Shown piece after piece: positions 26,741-34,753 of a stretch of 64,000 bases of DNA; the stretch's first letter is position 1, and each line of letters starts with the position of its first letter. The DNA is from Paenibacillus ginsengihumi DSM 21568 (GTDB lineage Bacteria; Bacillota; Bacilli; Paenibacillales; NBRC-103111): NCBI RefSeq assembly GCF_000380965.1, contig NZ_KB905557.1, positions 62,001 through 126,000 of the forward strand. Reading direction: 5' to 3'. The translations under genes were made by a program, and so were the position numbers. The notes under the pieces were generated by a model. It worked only from the letters and a program-made list of their open reading frames with translations, did not search any database and was not told where the DNA came from.

Positions 26741-26825
26741 CTCTTTCAAAAATGAACGGAGACCCGCCGACACGATTTCAGTACCGCGGGACATCCGATC
26801 GCGAAGGATTCGCCCGCCTCTGGCG

Positions 26826-26859
26826 ACGATTTCTTGTTTAGAACGATTTCTTGTTTAGA
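26826..26859. repeat. Perfect 17-bp tandem duplication
   Basis: ACGATTTCTTGTTTAGA occurs twice with no gap, between ypiF and the qcr promoter. The 311-bp gap here holds the qcr promoter, this duplication and a possible 40-codon minus-strand frame (26746-26868), which I do not accept as a gene because the 17-bp unit would shift its frame. Confidence 0.9.
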
Positions 26860-26879
26860 TTGAGCCATCTTGCCACAAT

Positions 26880-27341
26880 TCATACATTGCTGCTGCTTTC
26901 TGCCGCTTCCCCCGCCCATAATTTCGCCACAGTTTCCGACACAAGCTGCCTGGCGCCGGCGGCATCCTCCTTCAACTGCTCGGGGGTGATCCGTATGAGG
27001 GCGTCCGCATGCTGCGGAGCGGCGAGCGGCAGCTCGTCCTCGCTTCTCGCCGTCATCAAGACGATATAGCGAAAGCCCGCTTCCTTCAGCCGCTGGCATA
27101 CGGCCTCAAGCTGCCGCTTCGTCTCGTCAGGCTCCGCCGCGAAGTGCACAGCCGGGTATGTAACGATGCGCCCCTTGAACGGAATCTCGATCAAGTCGAG
27201 CGCATCCCGCAATTGCTCCAGGGCCCGCGTCGCCTCATGCGGCGCTTCGCCGCCGCCAAGCCCCGTAAGCGGCAGCAGCGCCGTATCCAGATAAGGCTTA
27301 AGCTCGTCCCACTGGCCCTCGGCAATATCGCTGAATTTCAT
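26880..27341 (-). CDS. ypiF: DUF2487 protein YpiF
   Basis: 153 residues, soluble alpha/beta protein (KFSDIAEGQWDELKPYLDTA, RIVTYPAVHF, GFRYIVLMTAR). The family is unnamed but sits between qcrA and ypiB in B. subtilis, as here. ATG at 27341 follows AAGGA; the longer in-frame ORF lacks a ribosome site. Function unknown. Confidence 0.75.
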   Translation of the reverse strand: MKFSDIAEGQWDELKPYLDTALLPLTGLGGGEAPHEATRALEQLRDALDLIEIPFKGRIVTYPAVHFAAEPDETKRQLEAVCQRLKEAGFRYIVLMTARSEDELPLAAPQHADALIRITPEQLKEDAAGARQLVSETVAKLWAGEAAESSSNV

Positions 27342-27382
27342 ATTGTCCTTACGCTCCTTTCCTTCCCGTCTAACTGTACCAC

Positions 27383-27418
27383 AAAAAAAGGCATATGAAC
27401 GGGGCTTCACATGCCTTT
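27383..27418 (-). terminator. Terminator after the IDEAL-domain gene
   Basis: AAAGGCAT pairs with ATGCCTTT, followed by a run of T on the minus strand. It separates the IDEAL gene from ypiF. Confidence 0.85.
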
Positions 27419-27454
27419 CATAGAAGTGTCATAATTCACTTCGTCGCAACGTTA

Positions 27455-27646
27455 TCATTGTCCTACGGCGCGCAGTGCATTCAGTTCATTCGTCAGGGCA
27501 ATGAAGGACTGTTCGTCTCCTTTGGCCAATGCTTGATCGATTTCCTGGTAAAGGGACTGTTCCCTGAACTTGCGCAGGGCTTCATCCAGCACCATCTCTG
27601 CGAACAAACCGAGCATTCCGTCGCCCGCTGCGTTTATTTTGCCCAT
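27455..27646 (-). CDS. Small IDEAL-domain protein (YpiB C-terminal type)
   Basis: 63 residues, nearly all one IDEAL domain (LYQEIDQALAKGDEQSFIAL). In B. subtilis YpiB this domain follows a UPF0302 domain of about 120 residues, which is missing here. The ATG is preceded by AGGAGGGGG, so the short form is genuine and not a truncation by a wrong start. The domain is thought to mediate protein contacts; the exact role is unknown. Confidence 0.75.
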   Translation of the reverse strand: MGKINAAGDGMLGLFAEMVLDEALRKFREQSLYQEIDQALAKGDEQSFIALTNELNALRAVGQ

Positions 27647-27791
27647 AAGAACCCCCTCCTGACGATTCATGATTCGTAATTGTGCCTTCCTGCTCCTAAT
27701 AAATCATATTCAACGGCCATAACGCCGTTAAGTACAGTCGCCTTCATCGCTTTGAATGTGCTTCTGCCCTCGCTTCGCCGCCGTCCCGGCT

Positions 27792-28910
27792 TCAACCGTC
27801 GATGACGATCCGGTCGTCCTCCTCGACATAAGCGCCCTCGATAATCCGGCTGCCCAGCTTCGTCACCTGGACGACCCGGCCGGCCTCATCGTCTTCGCCG
27901 ATCCGCAGCAGTCCCAAATGCATCATCATTTGAAAAATGCGCTGCTCGACAATCGATGCCGGACTATCGTAATAATACGGCTTGATCAGCGCGCACAGCA
28001 CCTCTCCGAGCGAGGAAGCCGTAACCCAATTTGGGGCCAGCAGATTGATCCACTGGACAAGCGACTGCAGATTCGGAATCGGCCCTTTGTACAGCCTCAG
28101 CCAGAAGCGGTATATCTCGGGCAATTCTTCCTTCTGGCAGTTGTCGACCCGTTCCCGGCCAAGCTCCGTGAGCGCAAGCACTTGATTGTGCTCGCTGATA
28201 AGATCGTTGTAATAGCAATAATCGTAGATGAGCGAGAAGCGGTTCGGATAATCCCGGAACATGCGGCCGTAACCGAACCTCCAGGCGGTGCGGCCGACCG
28301 GCTCCTCGCGAACGGACAAGCTGTCCAATATTTGCAGCAGGCTTCGCTTGTACATGACATTCTCCGACGTCAGCATTACGTCCTGATTCCGGAGGAACTT
28401 CAGGAAATGCCAGATGTCCTCGGCAATCAGCCGCTGCTCGTCGCGGTAAACCTGCGGCTCGTCCGCCGTCTGCAGCTGCCGCTGAAACTGCTTTGCCAGC
28501 GAGGCGATAAAGCGGCGCTTCAGGTCGGCGGGAATCGCGAACAAATAACGTGTTTGCAGCGAATGGCCGTTGAACAGCCAGCCGCGGTGCTTGAAGCGGA
28601 CGATCGTCTCGCGCGGATTAAGGTTCGGCTCCGCCCCGTCTCTGTGGAATACGCTCTGCTGGGCGCGCGCCGTCAGCTCCTCCAGACTGAAGGTGCCGCG
28701 GGGATCGAACAGCAGCGAGTTGAGGAACCGGATATCCTCCAGCGATAATTCGCCGACCTGCTGCTCAAACACATCCTTCCTTCCGACCTTCGTCAGAATC
28801 GATTGGATCAGCTCGTTCTTGGAGTGCCCGTTGCATTCGCATGCGTAGTTACTGGCAATACGGCTCAAATCTTGGATATCCGCATAGCTGAGCATGTCGG
28901 CCAAGTTCAT
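27792..28910 (-). CDS. Conserved hypothetical cytoplasmic protein
   Basis: 372 residues with no family I recognise. It is soluble and mostly helical. The N-terminus (DLSRIASNYACECNGHSKNE) looks like a small helical DNA-binding or SAP-like element, and later segments (GTFSLEELTARAQQ, TASSLGEVLCAL, QVTKLGSRII) look like winged-helix pieces. It starts at ATG after AAGGGGG. It stands alone between the IDEAL gene and an empty region. A role with nucleic acid is possible but unproven. Confidence 0.6.
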   Translation of the reverse strand: MNLADMLSYADIQDLSRIASNYACECNGHSKNELIQSILTKVGRKDVFEQQVGELSLEDIRFLNSLLFDPRGTFSLEELTARAQQSVFHRDGAEPNLNPRETIVRFKHRGWLFNGHSLQTRYLFAIPADLKRRFIASLAKQFQRQLQTADEPQVYRDEQRLIAEDIWHFLKFLRNQDVMLTSENVMYKRSLLQILDSLSVREEPVGRTAWRFGYGRMFRDYPNRFSLIYDYCYYNDLISEHNQVLALTELGRERVDNCQKEELPEIYRFWLRLYKGPIPNLQSLVQWINLLAPNWVTASSLGEVLCALIKPYYYDSPASIVEQRIFQMMMHLGLLRIGEDDEAGRVVQVTKLGSRIIEGAYVEEDDRIVIDG

Positions 28911-29385
28911 GCTTGTTCCCCCTTCACAACCGGCAAAGATGTCGGCGGCGGCCCGTTGCCCGGAAAATTCCGCCACCCGTTCTCTTACTAACCATTATGG
29001 GAAAATGTGCCGGTTTTAAACGCATCGCCGCAAGAAAACGTCAATCTGCGTTCGCAACACAAACGATTTCACGTTTTGCCCATTCAAGGATGAACGGGCC
29101 GCGGTTCGAGGGGTTCAAGCGAGCCAAGAGTCACAATCTCATCTCTAACGCAAATGACAAACGCTATTTAGCTGATTCCGTGCTCTGTTTGAAATGTAAC
29201 CGAAGGCTGGTATCGCTATTTAGTCAAAAACGCTGAATCAGGCGGGCAAATTGCCGAATAAGGCCGCTCACTTGCGTTACAAATTCAAATCGATCGTTTC
29301 GAGTGAAATAAGCTCTGTGGCTTGCGTTAGCTTAAAGTCAGCCCGTATGACGAGCGATTCCTTTTGCCATCGGACTGCCTATACT
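28911..29385. other. Gene-free region with ~50-bp quasi-periodic words
   Basis: About 475 bp without a credible frame on either strand. CGCTATTTAG recurs at 29162 and 29214, CTTGCGTTA at 29271 and 29321, and endings like CCGAA(TA)AGG recur at similar spacing. It looks like a decayed tandem or interspersed intergenic repeat of about 50 bp per unit. The 5' end near 28928 holds the ribosome site of the 372-residue gene. Confidence 0.5.
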
Positions 29386-29427
29386 TAAAAAGCCGTCTCC
29401 CCAGGTTTTAGCCCTGTTGAGACAGCT
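29386..29427 (-). terminator. Terminator overlapping the end of the phosphatase gene
   Basis: AGCTGTCTC pairs with GAGACGGCT (one G-U), with an inner CAGG/CCTG, then a T-run on the minus strand. The upper arm includes the last codons of the phosphatase gene. Confidence 0.8.
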
Positions 29428-30007
29428 CCAGCTCTCTTAAATGCTCGGTGCAGTTGATCAGCGGTACGTTCCACCGTTCTCCATCCCGATCGAGCACCGT
29501 CAGCGACGTATTGTCCAGGTTTTCCTCAAGGATGCGGCCAAGCGCCCGCTGTACGATGGGGGCGATATATCCCCCGTGAGTGACGATCAGTATACGTCGG
29601 CCCGCATGCGACTTCTCGGCATCCCCGAGAAAGCTGTCCCACCGGGACAGCAGCTGCTCGTCGCTCTCGACCCCCAAATCCAGCTCGCGCCAGCTCGCGC
29701 CGAAACGGGCAATCCGCTCTTCGCGGGTCGTCCCTTCGATCTGCCCGAACGACCGCTCGCGCAGCCGCGCGTCCGTCCCGATCAGCGGAATGCCGGATGC
29801 GGCAGCTACGATCTGCGCGGTCTCGGCGGCCCGGGACAAATCGCTCGCGATGATTCCGTCCCAGCCTGGCTCCGAAGCAAGCCGCCGCCCCAGCAGCCGC
29901 GCTTGAACCCGACCCGCTTCCGCGAGCGGCGTATCCATCTGCCCCTGCATTCTCCCGGCCAGATTCCATTCGGTCGTGCCGTGCCGGACAAGTCCGATCG
30001 TCTTCAT
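29408..30007 (-). CDS. Histidine phosphatase (phosphoglycerate mutase-like) protein
   Basis: 199 residues. The catalytic LVRHGTTEWN, ERSFGQIEG and VTHGGYI motifs of the acid-phosphatase/dPGM clade are present, with both catalytic His and the proton donor Glu. The substrate cannot be told: family members act on phosphosugars, alpha-ribazole phosphate or phosphoglycerate. Ribosome site AAGGGGG. It follows the anti-sigma gene by 27 bp and may be in its operon. Confidence 0.85.
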   Translation of the reverse strand: MKTIGLVRHGTTEWNLAGRMQGQMDTPLAEAGRVQARLLGRRLASEPGWDGIIASDLSRAAETAQIVAAASGIPLIGTDARLRERSFGQIEGTTREERIARFGASWRELDLGVESDEQLLSRWDSFLGDAEKSHAGRRILIVTHGGYIAPIVQRALGRILEENLDNTSLTVLDRDGERWNVPLINCTEHLRELELSQQG

Positions 30008-30034
30008 CGATGTTCCCCCTTCATGGCCGCTTGG

Positions 30035-30667
30035 TCAGGACCTCGTCCGTGACAGCCAGTTCATAATCAGCAGCGTGCTCGTAAATCCGAGCAACGACAC
30101 GAACAGCAAATAGTCCTTCACCGTGCGAATCGGGCCGACCTTCATCTTGATCGGGTCGTTGAAGCCCTTCAGACTCGCTACCGCGGTCGTCGGCATCGCA
30201 TAGGCGTTCATGGAGCCGCTCTGTCCGGCAGCGATAACGACCGGATCGCCGATTCTCCCGAACACGGCCGAATCGATGCCTCCCGAATCTGTTCCTTGCG
30301 GCCCAATCAGCGATACCGCAAAAGTAAAGATAAAGATCGCCAGGCAAGCAGCGATAACAGCCGTCACATTGCGCCTGAGCTTATAGGAAAAGCGGTACAT
30401 TCGATCGGCCACCGGCAGCCGCCACGATTCGTCTTCATAAATCCGCTTCATCACGCTGGAGGATATCGAGCGCTCTCCGGCCGCTTCGAACGGCTCCTCG
30501 TCCACGACGGCAGATTGAATCAGCATCGTGCTCTCGAGCCAAATGTCGAATTCTTCCGAACATTGGCTGCAGTGCTTGGTATGCTCGTTTACCGCCTGCC
30601 GGCGCAGGTCGGTTTCCGGCAAATCCCAATACATGCCCAGCAGCTCCTGTACATCGCGGCATTTCAT
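30035..30667 (-). CDS. Anti-sigma factor with zinc-finger (ZAS) domain
   Basis: 210 residues. The N-terminus carries the zinc anti-sigma pattern: Cys3 then HTKHCSQC (H-x3-C-x2-C). Two hydrophobic segments (about 100-122 and 184-203) enclose an external stretch of about 60 residues. It probably holds the co-encoded ECF sigma at the membrane until an outside signal is sensed. Its ATG overlaps the sigma stop by 4 bp. Confidence 0.85.
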   Translation of the reverse strand: MKCRDVQELLGMYWDLPETDLRRQAVNEHTKHCSQCSEEFDIWLESTMLIQSAVVDEEPFEAAGERSISSSVMKRIYEDESWRLPVADRMYRFSYKLRRNVTAVIAACLAIFIFTFAVSLIGPQGTDSGGIDSAVFGRIGDPVVIAAGQSGSMNAYAMPTTAVASLKGFNDPIKMKVGPIRTVKDYLLFVSLLGFTSTLLIMNWLSRTRS

Positions 30668-31257
30668 CGTTGATTCATCCTCTCGTACCCCTCGAAGCTC
30701 GCATCGTCGAAGTATGGTTCAAGCTGCACCTTGACGCTGGCCCGGGCGCGAAACAGCAAGGATTTGACCGAGCTGACAGTCTGCCCGAGAATGTTGGCGA
30801 TCTCCTGGTAATCCAGCTGTTCGTATTCGCGCAGAATCAGGGCAGAGCGCTGCTTCTCCGGCAAATTGTTGATGGCATCCCGCACCATATGCACCTTCTC
30901 GTTGCGGAGCACCGTTTGCTCCGGCTGCTTTTCGAGATCGGTTTGCGGGACATATCCGCTCTCTTCGAGGGAGACCTTCATATTTTTATGTTTGCGCAGC
31001 TCGCTCAGCACCGTATTGCGGGCGATCGTGTACAGCCACGTCGAGAACGTAGCTTCGACCTCCCGGAACGAGTGCAGGCTGCGGTAGGCTTTATAGAACG
31101 TCTCGTTGCAGAGATCTTCCGCCATCGACTCCATGTGAGCGCTCTTCAGCATATGAAAAATGAAGGCCAAAATCTTGCGTTCATACCGGCGCATCAATTC
31201 GTCGTACAGCTGGACATTGCCGTCCTTGATCTCACGGATCAACTGGGAATCGGTCAT
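30664..31257 (-). CDS. ECF-type RNA polymerase sigma factor
   Basis: 197 residues. Region 2 (DELMRRYERKILAFIFHML, LCNETFYKAYRSLHSF, TFSTWLYTIARN) and region 4 (LPEKQRSALILREYEQLDYQ, LGQTVSSVKSLLFRARASVK) are intact, joined by a longer linker. ATG at 31257 is 12 nt after GGAGGG. It is translationally coupled to its membrane anti-sigma. The regulon is not visible from the window. Confidence 0.92.
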   Translation of the reverse strand: MTDSQLIREIKDGNVQLYDELMRRYERKILAFIFHMLKSAHMESMAEDLCNETFYKAYRSLHSFREVEATFSTWLYTIARNTVLSELRKHKNMKVSLEESGYVPQTDLEKQPEQTVLRNEKVHMVRDAINNLPEKQRSALILREYEQLDYQEIANILGQTVSSVKSLLFRARASVKVQLEPYFDDASFEGYERMNQR

Positions 31258-31378
31258 ATGTACTTGCGACCCTCCTCGCGTTCCTGCTCCTCCCAGCGAT
31301 ACTATCATGTTTTACTGTAAGGGGAGCAAAAAGTTGCGGTCCGACAACCGGATTTTTTGAAAAAAATAAAACTATTCG

Positions 31379-31408
31379 ATTGTACATACATTTACAATTC
31401 GCGGTCAA
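31379..31408 (-). promoter_or_regulatory. Promoter of the ECF sigma/anti-sigma operon
   Basis: TTGACC, 18 bp, TACAAT on the minus strand, giving a leader of about 115 nt. The pattern is sigma-A-like, so autoregulation by the ECF factor is not evident. Confidence 0.6.
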
Positions 31409-31490
31409 TAGTCAAAAATCCTGCTTTTCCGACACGATTCCGTAGCACTGCCAAAAACAGGAGGCACTAACCTTACTGTATGGCGCAAAA

Positions 31491-31522
31491 CAAAAAAAAG
31501 ACCACCTGAACGAATCAGGCGG
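31491..31522 (-). terminator. Terminator of the small-RNA candidate / trp-tyr operon end
   Basis: CCGCCTGA pairs with TCAGGTGG (one G-U) around a short TTCGT loop, followed by eight T on the minus strand. Confidence 0.92.
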
Positions 31523-31571
31523 CTGCACAGTGTGCAAGTATTCGGATAGGAGTGGAGAGAAACCATACTGT
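31493..31571 (-). ncRNA. Candidate small RNA of about 80 nt after tyrA
   Basis: A perfect consensus promoter (31578-31606) and a strong terminator bracket about 80 nt with no open frame of note. The 5' half has an unpaired C/U-rich stretch (CUCUCCACUCCUAUCC) complementary to Shine-Dalgarno sequence, as in Firmicute regulatory RNAs that block translation. A short GCACA/UGUGC palindrome and the terminator hairpin follow. Not a family I can name. Confidence 0.6.
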
Positions 31572-31577
31572 ACTCTT

Positions 31578-31606
31578 ATTATATGTATCCGTTTTCAATT
31601 TGTCAA
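31578..31606 (-). promoter_or_regulatory. Perfect sigma-A promoter downstream of tyrA
   Basis: TTGACA, exactly 17 bp, TATAAT on the minus strand, in the gap after tyrA. The only transcript it can make before the next terminator is about 80 nt. Confidence 0.85.
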
Positions 31607-31673
31607 CGGTTTTTCTGCAACCGTTTCCGAATTTTTTGTGCCGATGCGCGGGGTACGCCGAGAACAACGTGAA

Positions 31674-31697
31674 GAGGGGCTCCCTCAGAAGCCCCTC
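31674..31697 (-). terminator. Hairpin directly after tyrA
   Basis: GAGGGGCT pairs with AGCCCCTC 4 nt after the tyrA stop. No U-run follows, so it may be a weak terminator or an RNA-stabilising end for the trp operon. Confidence 0.45.
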
Positions 31698-31700
31698 CCC

Positions 31701-32789
31701 TTACTGATACACCTCGTATTGGTCCTTGAGCAGCGAAATCGCCTTATCCATATGGCTCTCCTCGCTGAACGACAGGCGCAGCGCGCCGTGCACGTCCTCC
31801 CGGCTCTCGATGATCTGAATGTTGGACAGATTGACCTTATGGCTGCCGAGCAGCGTGGCGATATGGCCGATCACGCCCGGATGGTCGGGCACGTCCACAT
31901 AGATGTCGTAGAACGAATGAATGACGCCTTTGCGCCGTTCAGGCATCTCGCTGCGGAACCGGTTCGCGCGCGCGAACTCGCTTGCTATGCCTTCGCCGTC
32001 TCCGGCCTCGAGCAGCCGGATGAAGCGGCCGACCTCCTCGTTCCAATCCTGCAGCAGACGCAGCAGCACCTGTCTGTTGTTCATCAGAATATCGCGCCAG
32101 ATGACCGGATCGCTGGAGGCGATGCGCGTAATATCGCGGAAGCCTCCCGCCGCCAGCTCCTGATACAGCGGGTTGCGCTCGCTGTAGGCGGCAACCTGAT
32201 TGACAAGCGCTACAGCGATAATATGCGGAAGATGGCTGATCGCTCCGACGATCTCGTCGTGCAGCTTGGCATCGATCCGAATCAAGTGCGCTTTCGTCCA
32301 TTTGAGCAATCCGGCCAGGCGCTCATACGCTTCCTCCGGCGTTCCCTCCTGCGGCGTAAGCACATAGATCGCGTTCTCGAACAGCAGCGACGTCGCCGCT
32401 TCCACGCCGGACTTCTCCTTGCCCGCCATCGGATGCCCGCCGATGAAATGAACGTCCTTCCATTCCATGCGCGAGGCGCTTTCGTCCAGCTGCGCCTTGG
32501 TGCTGCCCACGTCGGTGATGATGCAGCCCGGCTTCAGCTTCATGGCCGAAAGCTTGCTCAAATACGGCTCGAGCAAGCTGACCGGCGTGCATAGAAAAAT
32601 AAAGTCGGCATCGCAAGCGGCCTCTTCCATCGAGGTGGTCGCGTAATCGACGACGCCGCGCTTCATATACTTCTCGACGGACTCCGGCTGGTTCGAATGG
32701 CCGACAACCGTCAGCCCCGGCTTCCCCTTGAAGCAAAGCGCCAAGGAGCCGCCGATCAAACCGACTCCGAAGATCGCAATCTTCGTCAT
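31701..32789 (-). CDS. tyrA: Prephenate dehydrogenase with C-terminal ACT domain
   Basis: 362 residues. It oxidises prephenate to hydroxyphenylpyruvate for tyrosine. N-terminal NAD site FGVGLIGGSLA, then GHPMAGKEKSGV and a helical domain. The last 75 residues (VPDHPGVIGHIATLLGSHKV) form an ACT domain for feedback control. It overlaps hisC by 4 bp. In B. subtilis aroE (EPSP synthase) follows; here the operon ends. Confidence 0.96.
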   Translation of the reverse strand: MTKIAIFGVGLIGGSLALCFKGKPGLTVVGHSNQPESVEKYMKRGVVDYATTSMEEAACDADFIFLCTPVSLLEPYLSKLSAMKLKPGCIITDVGSTKAQLDESASRMEWKDVHFIGGHPMAGKEKSGVEAATSLLFENAIYVLTPQEGTPEEAYERLAGLLKWTKAHLIRIDAKLHDEIVGAISHLPHIIAVALVNQVAAYSERNPLYQELAAGGFRDITRIASSDPVIWRDILMNNRQVLLRLLQDWNEEVGRFIRLLEAGDGEGIASEFARANRFRSEMPERRKGVIHSFYDIYVDVPDHPGVIGHIATLLGSHKVNLSNIQIIESREDVHGALRLSFSEESHMDKAISLLKDQYEVYQ

Positions 32790-33895
32790 GAAACTGCCAC
32801 TTCGCTCAGCACTTCTTCCAGCGCGGCCAAAAACTTGCTGTTCTGCTCTTCGCTGCCGACCGTCACCCGAATCATCGTCGGATATCCCCAGGACGGGTCG
32901 TGGCGAACGATGATGCCTTTGCGCAGCAAGGCTTCAAAGACCGGCTTGCCCGGACGCTGCACATCCACCATGACGAAATTGCCGTGCGCCTCGAAGCTGC
33001 GCAGCCCGAGCTCGCCGAACTTGGCCTGAAGCTGGCGGATGCCCTTGGTGTTCGCCTCGCGGCACGAGTCGATGAACGCCTGGTCGCCAATCGCGGCGAG
33101 GGCCGCCTTCTGGGCGAAGCTCGTCGTGTTGAACGGCTCGCGCACCTGATTGACCGAGCGGATGACGTTCGGCCGTCCTACGCCGTAGCCGATCCGCAGC
33201 GAGGCCAGGCCGTAAATTTTGGAGAAGGTGCGCAGCGAGATCACGTTCTCGTAATCCTTTAGCAGCTTCATGCTATCAGGATATTGCCCGGATACGTTGT
33301 ACTCCGCGTATGCCTCGTCCAGCACGACGAGCACATGCTTCGGCACCGCGTCCAGAAAAGCGCGAATTTCGGCATCCGTATTCATCGTGCCCGTCGGATT
33401 GTTCGGATTGCAGATCCAGACGATCTTCGTGCGCTCGTTTACCTTCGCCAGCATCGCCTTCAAATCGTGCTTGCCGTCGGCATCGACGGGCACTTCCACG
33501 ATAACGGCCCCTTCGATCTCGGCATTATGCTTGTACTGCGGGAAGGTCGGAGCCGCCATAATCGTCTCGTCGCCGGGCACCAGAAAGGCGCGGGCAATCA
33601 TCAGAATCACTTCGTCGGAGCCCGCTCCGAAGATGATCTGGTCGGTGCCGACGCCGAGATGAGCCGCTACCGCTTCCGTCAGCTGAACGGCTCCCCCGTC
33701 GGGATAGATGCTTACCTGGTCAAGCAGCGAAGCGATCGCCTCCTTCGCCTTGGGCGAGCATCCGAACGGATTTTCATTCGAGGCGAGCTTGATCACATCG
33801 GTCAATCCGAGCTCGCGCTTCACTTCGTCGATCGGTTTGCCCGGCTGATATACAGGCAAATGAACGATATTTTGTTTGGGCTGCACAACGGTCAC
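32786..33895 (-). CDS. hisC: Histidinol-phosphate / aromatic aminotransferase
   Basis: 369 residues of the class I/II PLP aminotransferases. NPNNPTG, DEAYAEY and RTFSKIYGLASLRIGYG (Schiff-base Lys) are present. In B. subtilis the orthologue in this operon serves histidine as well as tyrosine and phenylalanine synthesis, and the same double role is likely here. It starts after a GAGGTGAC site and overlaps tyrA. Confidence 0.95.
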   Translation of the reverse strand: MTVVQPKQNIVHLPVYQPGKPIDEVKRELGLTDVIKLASNENPFGCSPKAKEAIASLLDQVSIYPDGGAVQLTEAVAAHLGVGTDQIIFGAGSDEVILMIARAFLVPGDETIMAAPTFPQYKHNAEIEGAVIVEVPVDADGKHDLKAMLAKVNERTKIVWICNPNNPTGTMNTDAEIRAFLDAVPKHVLVVLDEAYAEYNVSGQYPDSMKLLKDYENVISLRTFSKIYGLASLRIGYGVGRPNVIRSVNQVREPFNTTSFAQKAALAAIGDQAFIDSCREANTKGIRQLQAKFGELGLRSFEAHGNFVMVDVQRPGKPVFEALLRKGIIVRHDPSWGYPTMIRVTVGSEEQNSKFLAALEEVLSEVAVS

Positions 33896-33931
33896 CTCGT
33901 TACAATATAAAAATGCCTATGAATGCAAAAA

Positions 33932-34753
33932 CTAGCTACCTATTAATTCTCGCACAAATTCGCGAATTTGCAATAGCCCTTTCGCTTTCGTGCTTTCCTC
34001 GCGCAACAGAGGCAGCGCCTCCTCGATCTTGAGCACAAGCGCGCTGCCGACGACGATGCCGTCGCATACTGCGGCAAACCGTTCGACCTGCTCCCGCCTG
34101 GAGATGCCGAAGCCGATCGCGATCGGAAGCGAGGTGCTATCCTTGACCGTCCGCAAAAAATCGTCCACGCCGCTGTGAAACTGCGATCTTGCGCCAGTTA
34201 CTCCGAGAGAGGATACGCAGTAGACGAAGCCGGATGCCCGTTCCACGATGCGGCGAATCCGCTCGTTGGACGTCGGTGCTACGAGCGGAATCAGGTGCAG
34301 ACCATAGCGCCCCGCCAGCTGCCTCACTTCGCCGTCCTCCTCCATCGGCAGATCCGGAATGATCATTCCGCTGATGCCGTTCTCCTGCATCAGCTTCATC
34401 ATCGGTTCCAGACCAAGCTGCAGCACGGGGTTGAAATAAGTAAACAGGATGAATGGCAGCTCGCAGCCTCTTTCTCTCGCCTGTCGCGCCACGCCAATGA
34501 CGTCCCGGATTGTCACCCGGTTTGCTTTCAGCGCCCGTTCGGAGGAACGCTGGATGACCGGCCCGTCCGCCAGCGGGTCGGAGTAAGGGACGCCGAGCTC
34601 GACCATCGCCGCCCCCGCCCTCTCCAGCTCCAGAATAATATCGACGGTCGTTGCCAGATCCGGATCGCCGACCGTCAGGAAAGGAATGAAGGCCGGCTCC
34701 TTCCGCTCGCGCATTTCTGCGAATTTGAGATCAATGCGGTTGCTGCTGGTCAT
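33932..34753 (-). CDS. trpA: Tryptophan synthase alpha chain
   Basis: 273 residues, TIM barrel. It cleaves indole-glycerol phosphate. Catalytic Glu in [15 protein letters not shown] and Asp in [10 protein letters not shown]. The ATG (with GGGAGG) lies inside the trpB end (23-bp overlap), coupling the two subunits. Confidence 0.97.
   Translation of the reverse strand: MTSSNRIDLKFAEMRERKEPAFIPFLTVGDPDLATTVDIILELERAGAAMVELGVPYSDPLADGPVIQRSSERALKANRVTIRDVIGVARQARERGCELPFILFTYFNPVLQLGLEPMMKLMQENGISGMIIPDLPMEEDGEVRQLAGRYGLHLIPLVAPTSNERIRRIVERASGFVYCVSSLGVTGARSQFHSGVDDFLRTVKDSTSLPIAIGFGISRREQVERFAAVCDGIVVGSALVLKIEEALPLLREESTKAKGLLQIREFVRELIGS

Noticed and set aside
26746-26868. A 40-codon minus-strand frame after ypiF
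   Set aside because: Weak ribosome site, and it contains the 17-bp tandem duplication, which is not a multiple of three.
28911-29385. CRISPR array in the gene-free gap
   Set aside because: The recurring words are only 9-10 bp and degenerate; there are no identical 25-35 bp repeats or cas genes.
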